Origin: Mesorhizobium sp. NFR06
Lineage (GTDB): Bacteria; Pseudomonadota; Alphaproteobacteria; Rhizobiales; Rhizobiaceae
NCBI RefSeq assembly: GCF_900115245.1
Contig: NZ_FOVT01000018.1
Coordinates: 1 to 64,000, forward strand
DNA length: 64,000 nt
Direction of reading: 5' to 3'
Notes under the pieces: generated by a model
The model's input: the letters and a program-made list of their open reading frames with translations, nothing else
What the model was told of the DNA's origin: nothing
Database searches by the model: none
Translations under genes and position numbers: made by a program
In this document: one piece after another, positions 56,797 to 64,000 of the stretch
How the letters are laid out: each line of letters starts with the position of its first letter
Position numbering within the stretch: the first letter of the stretch is position 1

Positions 56797-57558
56797 ATGA
56801 GTCGCATATTTCTGAAGGCCGCTGCCGTGGCGTTCGCCTCGGTCGCTGCCTCGCTGTTGTTGACGCTGATTGTGGTTCCGGCGATGGGCTTTGCCATGAG
56901 CCGCACCGTGTGGCTGGCATCGACTGTTTGCCCGCTGGTGCTCGCCTGGGCTGCCAGCGCCAGCACCTTCTGGCGGAGCGACCGGTTGCAGAATGCCCAT
57001 CGCGAGCTTGCCCGCGCCCACGCGCAGCTCGCCGCCGCGCACAGGCGTCTGTCGGACAAGGCAAGCCGCGACGACATGACCGGCATGCTCAACCGCGAAA
57101 CCTTCTTTGCCATGCTAGACGGTTCGCGGCGCAAGAGCGATCGCGGCGCGCTGCTCATCATCGACGCCGATCATTTCAAGAAGATCAATGACAGCTACGG
57201 TCATTTGACGGGAGACGAAGCGCTGCTTTTGATCGCCAGCGCCATCGAGCGCGGCGTTCGCAGCGGCGACGTGCTTGGCCGCATCGGCGGCGAGGAGTTC
57301 GGGGCCTTCCTGGTTGGCGCCAGCGAGCCGGAGGCCAAGCATGTCGCCGAACGCATCCGACGCGAGGTCGAGCTGATCCGCTTCCGGCCAGTTGATGAGC
57401 GCACCGTGCCGCTCACCGTCTCGATCGGAGGCATAACCTGCGGCGAGAGCGCGACCGTCTCCGATTTGATGCGTGCTGCGGATCGCAGGCTTTACGAGGC
57501 GAAGAACCGCGGCCGCAATCTTTCGATCCTCGACCGAGAACTTTCCGAAGCCGCATGA
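56797..57558 (+). CDS. Membrane-bound diguanylate cyclase (GGDEF)
   Basis: About 253 residues. Two hydrophobic helices (FASVAASLLLTLIVVPAMGF and STVCPLVLAWAASASTF) are followed by a short coiled coil and the GGDEF domain. The active site is RIGGEEFGAFLV (GGEEF), and an RSGD (RxxD) inhibitory site sits five residues before it. So it should make c-di-GMP and be feedback inhibited. The ATG is six bases after GGGAG; a longer upstream frame is not supported. The phosphodiesterase at 18774-20126 is the other c-di-GMP gene in view. Confidence 0.92.
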   Translation: MSRIFLKAAAVAFASVAASLLLTLIVVPAMGFAMSRTVWLASTVCPLVLAWAASASTFWRSDRLQNAHRELARAHAQLAAAHRRLSDKASRDDMTGMLNRETFFAMLDGSRRKSDRGALLIIDADHFKKINDSYGHLTGDEALLLIASAIERGVRSGDVLGRIGGEEFGAFLVGASEPEAKHVAERIRREVELIRFRPVDERTVPLTVSIGGITCGESATVSDLMRAADRRLYEAKNRGRNLSILDRELSEAA

Positions 57559-57724
57559 AGCTTCGCCGCAGGTGTCAGGAAAGCCCTAACCATGCCCATG
57601 CTCAATCTCGCTGAAACTTCCTGGTGTAACGCGGTTTTCATTTAGGTTTGGCACGGAATTGGCCTCCTCGGCGGCATGTGTGCCGATCAGGCACGGATCG
57701 ACGCCCTCTTTCGAGAGAGATGTC

Positions 57725-57883
57725 ATGAGCAATTTCATCAGAAAGATGTCGCGCCGCGCGATCGTGCAGGCGCTGATCGCGCTGCCCGCGCTGTCGCTGT
57801 TTCGAAGCCAGCCGGCGGTGGCCGACCCCGATGAAGTCGTCGAGATCAATGGCTGGATCCTGCGGCGGAGCGACCTCGCGTGA
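57725..57883 (+). CDS. 52-aa peptide with Tat-like signal, upstream of GMC oxidoreductase
   Basis: It begins MSNFIRKMSRRAIVQALIAL, with twin Arg followed by a hydrophobic core and an Ala-x-Ala-like site (PAVADP), then DEVVEINGWILRRSDLA. It ends at a TGA that overlaps the GTG start of the next gene. It is too short for a normal small subunit of a dehydrogenase. It may be a dedicated leader-bearing partner that takes the GMC enzyme through the Tat pore, or a signal peptide split off by a frameshift. Confidence 0.65.
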   Translation: MSNFIRKMSRRAIVQALIALPALSLFRSQPAVADPDEVVEINGWILRRSDLA

Positions 57884-59319
57884 TCTTCGATAGCTACGAG
57901 GCCTACAGGCAGGCCGGCTTCAAGCCCAAGGCCTGCATTCTCGGCTCCGGCCCGGCCGGCACGACGATCGCCAGGAAGCTCGGCGCCGCCGGCATTCCGG
58001 TCGTCGTCCTGGAGGCGGGCTCGCGCGAATTCAGCGACGAGTCGCAGGATTTCTACCGCGGCAAGACGGTCGGCGATTTCTATTTCGACCTCGACATCAC
58101 CAGGCTGCGCTTCATGGGCGGTTCGTCCAACCACTGGGCCGGCTGGTGCCGCGTGCTCGACAGCCAAGATTTCGAGCCCAAGGCATGGGCGCCCGATACC
58201 GGCTGGCCGATCAGCCGCGCCGACATCGAGCCATATCTTGGCGAAGTCCACGATATCCTCGAGCTGCCCGATTTCCGCCCCGACGTGCCGGTTTCGGACG
58301 ACATCCGCTGGGTGCAATTGATCAAGAGCCCCGCCGTGCGCTTCGGCGAAAAATTCGCCGACGAACTCGACAAGAGCAAGAACATCGCCGTCGTGCTCAA
58401 CACCTACGCCACCGAGCTTGCCGGCGACGGCAAGCGCGTCACCGGCGCGAAACTCTGGTCGAACGGGCAGGACGCCGGCACCTTCACCGCCGACTATTTT
58501 GTCACCTGCACCGGCGGCCTGGAAAACTCGCGGCTGCTGTTGTGGTCGAACCAGCGTTCGAACGGCGGTGTGGTGCCGAACGCGACCGCGCTTGGTCGCT
58601 ATTGGATGGAGCATCCGACCTTCCAGGGCGGCAATGCGATCCTGGCCAACTACAACGAGTTCGAGGTCGACGCCTCGAAGGAGGCCTTCTTCTCGCCGAC
58701 GCTGGCGGCCATGCAGCGCCTGCAGATCATGAATTTCGGCATCCGCCTGATCGAGTCGCCCTATCCCAATGTCAAGCGGCTGATCGCCGATCTCGCCTGC
58801 ACCGCGCCCGACATGGCGGAGTGGATGTCCTCCCAGCTCGACCAGAGGCTGCATTGCGCGGCCCAGCTTTACGTCGCCTGGGAGCAGGCGCCGCTTGCTT
58901 CCAACCAGATCGAGCTGTCGAAGGCCGATGTCGACCGCGCCGGCGTGCCGCGCATCGAATTGCACTGGAAGAAGTCGCCGCTCGAGCGTCGCACGCTTCT
59001 GGAAGGCCTGAGGCTTTTCGGCGCCACGATGGCGCGAAAGAATCTCGGCCGCGTCCGCATCGACGACTGGATCAGCAATGGCGACGATTACCCGACCAAT
59101 GAGGAGACGGCCGGCCACCACCATATGGGCGGCACCCGCATGGGCAGCGATGTCTTGAAGAGCGTCGTCGATGCCAATTGCAAGGTGCATGGCATGGACA
59201 ATCTTTATGTCGGCGGCTCCTCGGTGTTCTGCACCTCCGGCCAGTGCAACCCGACCACCACCATCACCGCGCTTGCCTGCCGGCTGGGCGAGCATCTCGG
59301 CAAGGTGATCGGGGTCTGA
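57880..59319 (+). CDS. GMC family FAD-dependent oxidoreductase
   Basis: 479 residues with no signal of its own. The FAD Rossmann motif is ACILGSGPAGTTIARKLGAAG, RLRFMGGSSNHWAGWC lies in the flavin-attachment loop, and HHHMGGTRMG plus GQCNPTTTITALACRLGEHL form the C-terminal His/Asn active site. It probably oxidises a sugar or alcohol at the periplasmic face, if carried out by the coupled Tat mini-peptide. GTGA overlap couples the two. Confidence 0.92.
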   Translation: MIFDSYEAYRQAGFKPKACILGSGPAGTTIARKLGAAGIPVVVLEAGSREFSDESQDFYRGKTVGDFYFDLDITRLRFMGGSSNHWAGWCRVLDSQDFEPKAWAPDTGWPISRADIEPYLGEVHDILELPDFRPDVPVSDDIRWVQLIKSPAVRFGEKFADELDKSKNIAVVLNTYATELAGDGKRVTGAKLWSNGQDAGTFTADYFVTCTGGLENSRLLLWSNQRSNGGVVPNATALGRYWMEHPTFQGGNAILANYNEFEVDASKEAFFSPTLAAMQRLQIMNFGIRLIESPYPNVKRLIADLACTAPDMAEWMSSQLDQRLHCAAQLYVAWEQAPLASNQIELSKADVDRAGVPRIELHWKKSPLERRTLLEGLRLFGATMARKNLGRVRIDDWISNGDDYPTNEETAGHHHMGGTRMGSDVLKSVVDANCKVHGMDNLYVGGSSVFCTSGQCNPTTTITALACRLGEHLGKVIGV

Positions 59320-59450
59320 CGCAATTGCGGGAAGGTGGTTGGCGGGTTCGTCCGGAATTGCGAGGAACAAAAGATAAAAGTGAGGCGACGCCGGCGCCTG
59401 GATGCAACCGGCGCCGCCTTGCCGCGCGTTTTGGCGAAGTTCGTTCGAGC

Positions 59451-59618
59451 TTACAGCCCGTAAACGGCGACGCGCACCAGCACGGCCGCAGCCGCCAACG
59501 AGACCAGCAGGATGCCGAGCCCGATGGGCGAGCCCCAGCCATACCATTCCATCGCCAGCTTGGCGTATTTGTACTCTTCAGCCGGGGTCATCGGCGCGCG
59601 GGTGGAGGTCTCGAACAT
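59451..59618 (-). CDS. Small single-pass membrane protein (55 aa)
   Basis: MFETSTRAPMTPAEEYKYAK precedes one hydrophobic helix (IGLGILLVSLAAAAVLVRVAV). GGAGA lies six bases before this ATG; 20 upstream codons are probably not used. Function unknown. It is divergent from the MarR gene with about 100 bases between, so MarR may control it. Confidence 0.65.
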   Translation of the reverse strand: MFETSTRAPMTPAEEYKYAKLAMEWYGWGSPIGLGILLVSLAAAAVLVRVAVYGL

Positions 59619-59719
59619 TGCATTCTCCGTGTTGGCGGCCGCGTTTGCCTCTTGCCTTTGCGGGAGTCGCGGTCGCATATTGCTACTCTCGTCTTAATGT
59701 TAGACAGATTGATAATTAG

Positions 59720-60208
59720 ATGATCGAAGTAAATTCGTCAAGCACGAAGCGTGATGCAATGGCAAAGGCCGTCGGCCTCGCCGTCATGCGCTGGCAGGAC
59801 GCGACGCAGGCCTATGATGAGGCGGTGGGCGCGCGGCTCGGGCTGATCGCGGCCGAACGCCATTGCCTGGGGCTGCTCTATGCCGGACCGCAATCGGCGG
59901 GCGCGGTGGCGGCGGCGACGGGGCTGACCCCGGCCGCGGTGACGGCCCTGATCGACCGGTTGGAGGCGCGCGGATACGTCACCCGCACCCGCAGCCTGGA
60001 GGACAGGCGCAAGGTGGTGATCGAGGCGACCGCGCTGACCAGGGAGTTGTCGGAGCGCTACTACGGCACGATAGCGCGGGAGGGCGAGAAGGTGGTGGCG
60101 AGCTTCAGCGATACCGAGCTTGCGACCGTGCTGCGCTTCATCAACGCCGCGCTCGATCTGCAGCGCGAACAGTTGGCCAGGATCAAGGCCGGGCCCGACA
60201 AGGCGTGA
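59720..60208 (+). CDS. MarR family transcriptional regulator
   Basis: 162 residues. The winged helix is GAVAAATGLTPAAVTALIDR followed by the wing TRTRSLEDRRKVVIEATALTR, standard for MarR. It is a dimeric repressor responding to small aromatic or oxidant ligands. An ATG 13 codons later is possible. AT-rich sequence upstream (TTAGACAGATTGATAATTA) could hold its site, but no clean palindrome is visible. Confidence 0.92.
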   Translation: MIEVNSSSTKRDAMAKAVGLAVMRWQDATQAYDEAVGARLGLIAAERHCLGLLYAGPQSAGAVAAATGLTPAAVTALIDRLEARGYVTRTRSLEDRRKVVIEATALTRELSERYYGTIAREGEKVVASFSDTELATVLRFINAALDLQREQLARIKAGPDKA

Positions 60209-60267
60209 TGATCCGCAAAAAACGCGGAGCGGCCCAGCCGCCTGGTGGCAGCTGAACCGCCCTGAAC

Positions 60268-60288
60268 GTCGGTTGGGCGAAAACCGAC
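60268..60288. terminator. Bidirectional hairpin between marR and phhA
   Basis: GTCGGTT and AACCGAC form a seven-base-pair stem with a seven-base loop, one base from the phhA stop and 60 after the marR stop. The genes converge here, so one structure could end both transcripts, although no long T-run follows. Confidence 0.5.
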
Positions 60289-60289
60289 C

Positions 60290-61126
60290 TCAGACCGTCG
60301 CCGGGTCGAGCGCCGGCTGAGCCTTGAACCGCGCCACGATTCCGGCAAGGTCGGCGCCGCCGAAGGCGTCGCGCAGCACGTCGAAGGACGGCAGCACGAA
60401 ATAGGCGCGCTGGAACTTGTCGATCTCATAGCCGGTGCGCATCACCGTCTCGAGGTCGAACGGCACATGGTGGGCGTCCTTGCTCTCCACCGCGAATTGC
60501 AGCTCGGTGAAGGACGACATCAGCCCGGCGCCGAAGGCTTTCAGCGGCTGGCCGGGCTCCTGGATGAGACCGTATTCGGCGCTGTACCAGTAGAGCCTGG
60601 TGATCATCTCGTCGCCGCCAAGCGCAATCATGTCTTCGGCCTTCTCGCCATACATCTGCATGAAATCGGCGAACACCGGCTGGGTCAGGATCGGCACATG
60701 GCCGAAGAAGTCGTGGAACATGTCCGGCTCGACGATGTAGTCGAGCTCCTCGCGTTTCCGCAGCCAGTTGGTGACCGGAAAGCGACGGTTGGCGAGATGA
60801 TCGAAGAACGGGCCGGCCGGGATCAGGCCCGGCACCGCGACGATCTGCCAACCGGTCAGCTTGGCGAGCTTCTGGCTCACTTGTTTGAAATCGGGAATCC
60901 GGTCGAGCAGCCCGAGCGCCGCGACGCCATCCAGGTAGGAACGGTGCGCCAGCTTTTGCGTCAGCTTCGTCTGGCGGTCGCACAGCGTGCGCCACACCGC
61001 CTGTTCCTCGGCTGAATAGTCATAACCCTGCGCCACGGTGAAATCGCTGCGGCACACCGAATAGTCGCCGCGAAGGCCCTGCGCCGCGCATTCGGCCGCG
61101 TAATCGGCAACGCTGATCGTCATCAT
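60290..61126 (-). CDS. phhA: Phenylalanine 4-monooxygenase
   Basis: 278 residues, the bacterial monomeric form. It converts Phe to Tyr with tetrahydropterin, Fe2+ and O2. The iron ligands are clear: PDMFHDFFGHVPILTQ gives His138 and His143, and WYSAEYGLI gives Glu184. GGAGGAGG precedes two consecutive ATGs; either may start. Divergent from an Lrp-type regulator that probably controls it. Confidence 0.96.
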   Translation of the reverse strand: MMTISVADYAAECAAQGLRGDYSVCRSDFTVAQGYDYSAEEQAVWRTLCDRQTKLTQKLAHRSYLDGVAALGLLDRIPDFKQVSQKLAKLTGWQIVAVPGLIPAGPFFDHLANRRFPVTNWLRKREELDYIVEPDMFHDFFGHVPILTQPVFADFMQMYGEKAEDMIALGGDEMITRLYWYSAEYGLIQEPGQPLKAFGAGLMSSFTELQFAVESKDAHHVPFDLETVMRTGYEIDKFQRAYFVLPSFDVLRDAFGGADLAGIVARFKAQPALDPATV

Positions 61127-61256
61127 ATCCTCCTCCGTGATCCGCGGATCTTGAAATGAAGTATAGCAGTGGCCGACGAGGCAAATCAGCCTTGTTTATG
61201 GTTGGGTGGCCGATTTTGAGGTAAAAGAACTCTGTTCAACAGGGAATCGAGAAGAC

Positions 61257-61733
61257 ATGCCTCAGTTCGACGATTTCGAGATAAGGATGCTCGACATCCT
61301 GCAGCGTGATGGCCGCAAGCCCGTTTCGGAGCTGGCGCAGGAGATCGGCCTGTCGACCACGCCCTGCGCGCGCCGTTTCGACGCCTTGCGCGAGACCGGC
61401 GTCATCAAGGGCTTTGCCGCGGTGCTCAGCCGCCGCGCCATCGGCCTGACGGTCGAGGTGTTCATCCAGGTGCGGCTGGTGAGCCACAGCGACGGGTCGC
61501 CCGAAAGCTTCATTGCCGCCGTGCAGCGCATGGACGAGGTCTCGTCCTGCTGGACGATGACCGGCGACCACGATTTCCTGCTGCATGTCATGGTGCCGTC
61601 GGTCGACGACCTGAACGCCTTCGTCATGCACCGGCTGATGCGGCTGCCCGGCGTCCGCGACGTCCACACGCAACTCGTGCTGCAAAACATCAAGGGCCCG
61701 GGTCACGTGCCGCTGGCGCATCTCAGGCGCTGA
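61257..61733 (+). CDS. Lrp/AsnC family transcriptional regulator (likely controls phhA)
   Basis: About 158 residues. The helix-turn-helix is EIRMLDILQRDGRKPVSELA with GLSTTPCARRFDALRETGVI, and the C-terminal RAM domain ends VRDVHTQLVLQNIKG. Lrp-type proteins sense amino acids. Divergent placement from phhA by about 130 bases suggests Phe or Tyr as the signal. The ATG MPQFDDFEIRM is chosen; 17 upstream codons would be extra. Confidence 0.92.
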   Translation: MPQFDDFEIRMLDILQRDGRKPVSELAQEIGLSTTPCARRFDALRETGVIKGFAAVLSRRAIGLTVEVFIQVRLVSHSDGSPESFIAAVQRMDEVSSCWTMTGDHDFLLHVMVPSVDDLNAFVMHRLMRLPGVRDVHTQLVLQNIKGPGHVPLAHLRR

Positions 61734-61935
61734 CGCAATTCCAAGGAAAAGTCCGAAGCAGTTGGGCTCGGCGACTTCCGCGTAGTTGGGCTAGGCGGCT
61801 TCGCCGTAGCGGATTGCCTCCGCACAAAAGACTGCGGACTTCTCCGACAAAGCTGCTTGGAAACTGCTGAACCGCGCCAAGGCGGCTTCGACATCGGCGA
61901 CTAGCACAAGCGGACCACAGCAATGGAGGTCCGCC

Positions 61936-63474
61936 TTGAACATCGTGCTGATCAATCCGCCGCACACCGCCATCGGCAGCCGCGTGCCCGACGATCACCT
62001 GCCGCCGCTCGGCCTTTTGGCGATCGGCGGTCCGCTCATCGATTCCGGCCACCTGGTGCGGCTGGTCGACGCCGAGTTCGGGCCGATGCCGCTTACGGTG
62101 CTAATCGACGATGCCCTCGGCGGCGACCCGGACTTCGTTCTGATCGGCCATTCCGGCTCGACCTCGGCGCATCCGACCGCTTTGCGCATCGCCGAACTGA
62201 TCAAGGCGCGCGCCCCGCACGTCATCATCATCTATGGCGGCGTCTTCCCGACCTATCACTGGCGCGACATCCTGGCCGCAAACGACGTCTTCGACTTCAT
62301 CGTGCGCGGCGAGGGCGAGGCGACCGCGACCGCGCTGGTCGAGGCCATCGAAATGCGCCAGCCGGTGGCGAGCGTCGCCGGCATCGCCTATCGCGACGAC
62401 CTCGGCCGCCCCGTCGCCACGCAGCCGGCGATGACCATTGCCGATCTCGATGCTTGGCGCGTCGGCTGGGAGCTGATCGACCATCGCCGTTATAGCTATT
62501 GGGGCGGCAAGCGGGCGGTCGTCATGCAGTTCTCGCGCGGCTGCCCGCATCTGTGCAACTATTGCGGCCAGCGCGGCTTCTGGACCCGCTGGCGCCACCG
62601 CGACCCTGTCAAATTCGCCCGGGAGATCGCCTGGCTGCATCGCGAGCACGGCGTCGAGCTGATCAACCTGGCCGACGAGAACCCGACCTCATCGAAGAAG
62701 TCCTGGCGCGCTTTTCTCGATGCCATGATCGCCGAGAACGTCCCGGTGCTGATCGTCGGTTCGACCCGCGCCGACGACATCGTGCGCGATGCCGATATCC
62801 TTGATCTCTACCGCAAGGCCGGCATCATCCGCTGGCTGCTCGGCATGGAGAACACCGACGAGGAGACGCTGTCGCTGATCCGCAAGGGCGGCAGCACCAA
62901 GTCCGACCGCGAGGCGATCCGGCTGCTGCGCCGGCACGGCATCCTGTCGATGGCGACCTGGGTCGCCGGTTTCGAGGACGAAACTCTGCGCGATCTATGG
63001 CGCGGCTTTCGCCAGCTCATCGCCTATGATCCGGACCAGATCCAGGCGCTCTATGTCACGCCGCACCGCTGGACGCCGTTCTTCCGCATCGCCTGCGACC
63101 GCAAGGTGATCCAGAGGGACGTCCGCCTCTGGGACTACAAGCATCAGGTGCTGGCGATGACGCGGCTGAAGCCCTGGATGCTGTTCTTCACCGTCAAGCT
63201 GATCGAAGTCGCTGTGCAGTCGCGGCCGAAGGCGCTGGCGCGCATCCTGTTCCATCCCGATCCCGAGCAGCGCCATTCGATGCGCTGGTACACCAAGATG
63301 GGCCGCCGCGTCTGGTTCCGCGAGGTCTGGGGCTTTCTCGCCCGCGACCGTCGCGAGACGGACGGGCCGACGCTCGCCGAATTCTGGGGCGCGCCGCAGG
63401 ACGCCGAGGAGGAATCGATGATCGCCCGGCGCCCGCCACGCAAGCCGGCCGACGCCACCGGAGCGATTTCGTAG
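61936..63474 (+). CDS. B12-binding radical SAM protein (BchE-like)
   Basis: 512 residues. An N-terminal cobalamin-binding Rossmann domain (NIVLINPPHTAIGSRVPDDH, HVIIIYGGVFPTYHWRDIL) is followed by a radical SAM core. Its iron-sulfur Cys residues are 203, 207 and 210 (SRGCPHLCNYCGQRGF). Relatives of anaerobic Mg-protoporphyrin cyclase methylate or cyclise unreactive carbons; the substrate here is unknown. The TTG start has GGAGG six bases upstream and no ATG fits. No other pigment or cobalamin gene is nearby. Confidence 0.88.
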   Translation: MNIVLINPPHTAIGSRVPDDHLPPLGLLAIGGPLIDSGHLVRLVDAEFGPMPLTVLIDDALGGDPDFVLIGHSGSTSAHPTALRIAELIKARAPHVIIIYGGVFPTYHWRDILAANDVFDFIVRGEGEATATALVEAIEMRQPVASVAGIAYRDDLGRPVATQPAMTIADLDAWRVGWELIDHRRYSYWGGKRAVVMQFSRGCPHLCNYCGQRGFWTRWRHRDPVKFAREIAWLHREHGVELINLADENPTSSKKSWRAFLDAMIAENVPVLIVGSTRADDIVRDADILDLYRKAGIIRWLLGMENTDEETLSLIRKGGSTKSDREAIRLLRRHGILSMATWVAGFEDETLRDLWRGFRQLIAYDPDQIQALYVTPHRWTPFFRIACDRKVIQRDVRLWDYKHQVLAMTRLKPWMLFFTVKLIEVAVQSRPKALARILFHPDPEQRHSMRWYTKMGRRVWFREVWGFLARDRRETDGPTLAEFWGAPQDAEEESMIARRPPRKPADATGAIS

Positions 63475-63501
63475 GGCGCCGACAGCTCTCGGCCTAACAA
63501 T

Positions 63502-63566
63502 ATACGCACCGTATGCGTATTGACATACGCGACGTATGCACCACATCAAACATACGGAGCGTATGT
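63502..63566. promoter_or_regulatory. Three copies of an ATACG-N3-CGTAT operator
   Basis: ATACGCACCGTAT (63502-63514), CATACGCGACGTATG (63524-63538) and ACATACGGAGCGTATGT (63550-63566) share the core ATACG-N3-CGTAT, with centres 23 and 27 bases apart. A TTGACA at 63520-63525 could be a -35 box inside the array, though the -10 is weak. Such spacing suits a TetR- or MarR-type dimer. Probable target: the ridA-like gene 130 bases downstream. Confidence 0.72.
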
Positions 63567-63693
63567 CAGTGCCCCGAACACTGGAGTGTGGCGACCGAAA
63601 ACCCTGACGCTCCTTGTCGGCTCTCGACCTGGTCGGTGAATCCAATTCGTGGATGCCGGGGAGCCGGCTTGCCTTGTCTGAAATGGAGTGAAA

Positions 63694-64000
63694 ATGACCA
63701 AACGCGACGCGATTTTCCCTGCCGGCCGGCAGGCTCTCTATGAAATCAATCGCTATTCGGCGGCGATCCGCTCGGGTGACTTGCTGTTCATCTCGGGACA
63801 AGTGGGCAGTCGCGAGGACGGATCGCCCGAGCCTCGCTTCGAAAAGCAGGTCCAGCTTGCCTTCGACAATCTGGCGGCGGTGCTGAAGGCCGCCGGCTGC
63901 ACGTTCGATGACATTGTCGACGTGACCACGTTCCACACCGATCCGGCAGCGCAGTGGGAAGCGATAACCGCCGTTCGGCTGAAAGCGTTCGGTGAGGCAC
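63694..64000 (+). CDS. RidA/YjgF family protein (runs off right edge)
   Basis: The visible part starts MTKRDAIFPAGRQALYEINR and has LLFISGQVGSREDGSPEPRFEKQ and LAFDNLAAVLKAAGCTFDDI, the RidA enamine/imine deaminase core. The C-terminal Arg and Glu motif lies beyond the window. GGAG precedes the ATG by five bases. RidA proteins hydrolyse reactive enamines from PLP enzymes; relatives act in degradation pathways. The three operators upstream suggest tight control. Confidence 0.88.
   Translation, partial: MTKRDAIFPAGRQALYEINRYSAAIRSGDLLFISGQVGSREDGSPEPRFEKQVQLAFDNLAAVLKAAGCTFDDIVDVTTFHTDPAAQWEAITAVRLKAFGEA

Noticed and set aside
57586-59547. A 653-codon frame antisense to the GMC oxidoreductase
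   Set aside because: GMC motifs on the plus strand are complete; the minus frame shows no domain.
59690-59719. MarR operator upstream of the marR gene
   Set aside because: The sequence is AT-rich with TAAT and ATTA at the ends, but no convincing palindrome could be drawn.

Overview
The window looks like chromosomal DNA from a GC-rich alphaproteobacterium of the order Rhizobiales, most likely Mesorhizobium or a close relative. This is inferred from gene content and protein style: a rhizobial-type PmtA lipid methyltransferase, a GshB/ComM neighbourhood, class III cyclases, dapD/dapE, a DUF6481 protein, a galactonate cluster, and an interspersed repeat with TAGAGC ends. No database search was possible, so the genus is a judgement. 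No rRNA, tRNA or CRISPR array was recognised.

Layout. 1-3200: the end of an IS630 transposase, comM, and an AT-richer GT8 glycosyltransferase. 3300-15150: an accessory block bracketed by a damaged 3' copy of gshB on the left and intact gshB on the right. Between them lie a membrane adenylate cyclase, an orphan branched-chain-amino-acid-type binding protein, a very large cyclase-STAND-WD40 protein and a peroxiredoxin. 15200-18530: gtrA and gtrB, divergent from a large multi-membrane-span glycosyltransferase-like protein. 18770-20130: a GGDEF/EAL protein. 20270-23490: a tightly overlapping sugar-acid operon (SDR, dgoK, dgoA, lactonase). 23580-27130: an ATP-grasp protein, DUF1330, pyrF, an FMN reductase and pmtA. 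27280-30680: dnaJ and dnaK with a heat-shock type promoter. 30990-36100: a sugar ABC importer facing a LacI regulator, with two matching palindromic operators between them. 36090-41200: inositol-phosphatase-like protein, two luciferase-like monooxygenases, arylamine N-acetyltransferase and an AI-2E family permease. 41430-45660: DUF6481, sugE with a guanidine-II riboswitch, a tiny basic protein, a cation efflux protein, a GFA protein and rmuC. 45760-49640: def, fmt and truA, interrupted by a small membrane protein, a FitAB/VapBC toxin-antitoxin pair and a GNAT gene. 49750-56650: dapE, panE, dapD, a LOG-family protein, a pyrimidine nucleotidase and small membrane proteins. 56800-63470: a diguanylate cyclase, a mini-Tat peptide with a GMC oxidoreductase, MarR, phhA with an Lrp regulator, and a B12/radical SAM protein. 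The right edge holds three copies of one operator in front of a truncated RidA gene.

Several groups appear to work together. The binding protein and membrane cyclase look like a solute-sensing cAMP module. The dgo operon covers most of a galactonate-type route but lacks the dehydratase. dapD and dapE serve lysine and diaminopimelate synthesis, def and fmt act on N-formylmethionine, and phhA pairs with a divergent Lrp regulator.

The strongest new leads are the gshB-bracketed cyclase island with its cyclase-STAND-WD40 protein, the guanidine-II riboswitch on sugE, the triple ATACG-N3-CGTAT operator at the right edge, and the Tat mini-peptide coupled to a GMC oxidoreductase.
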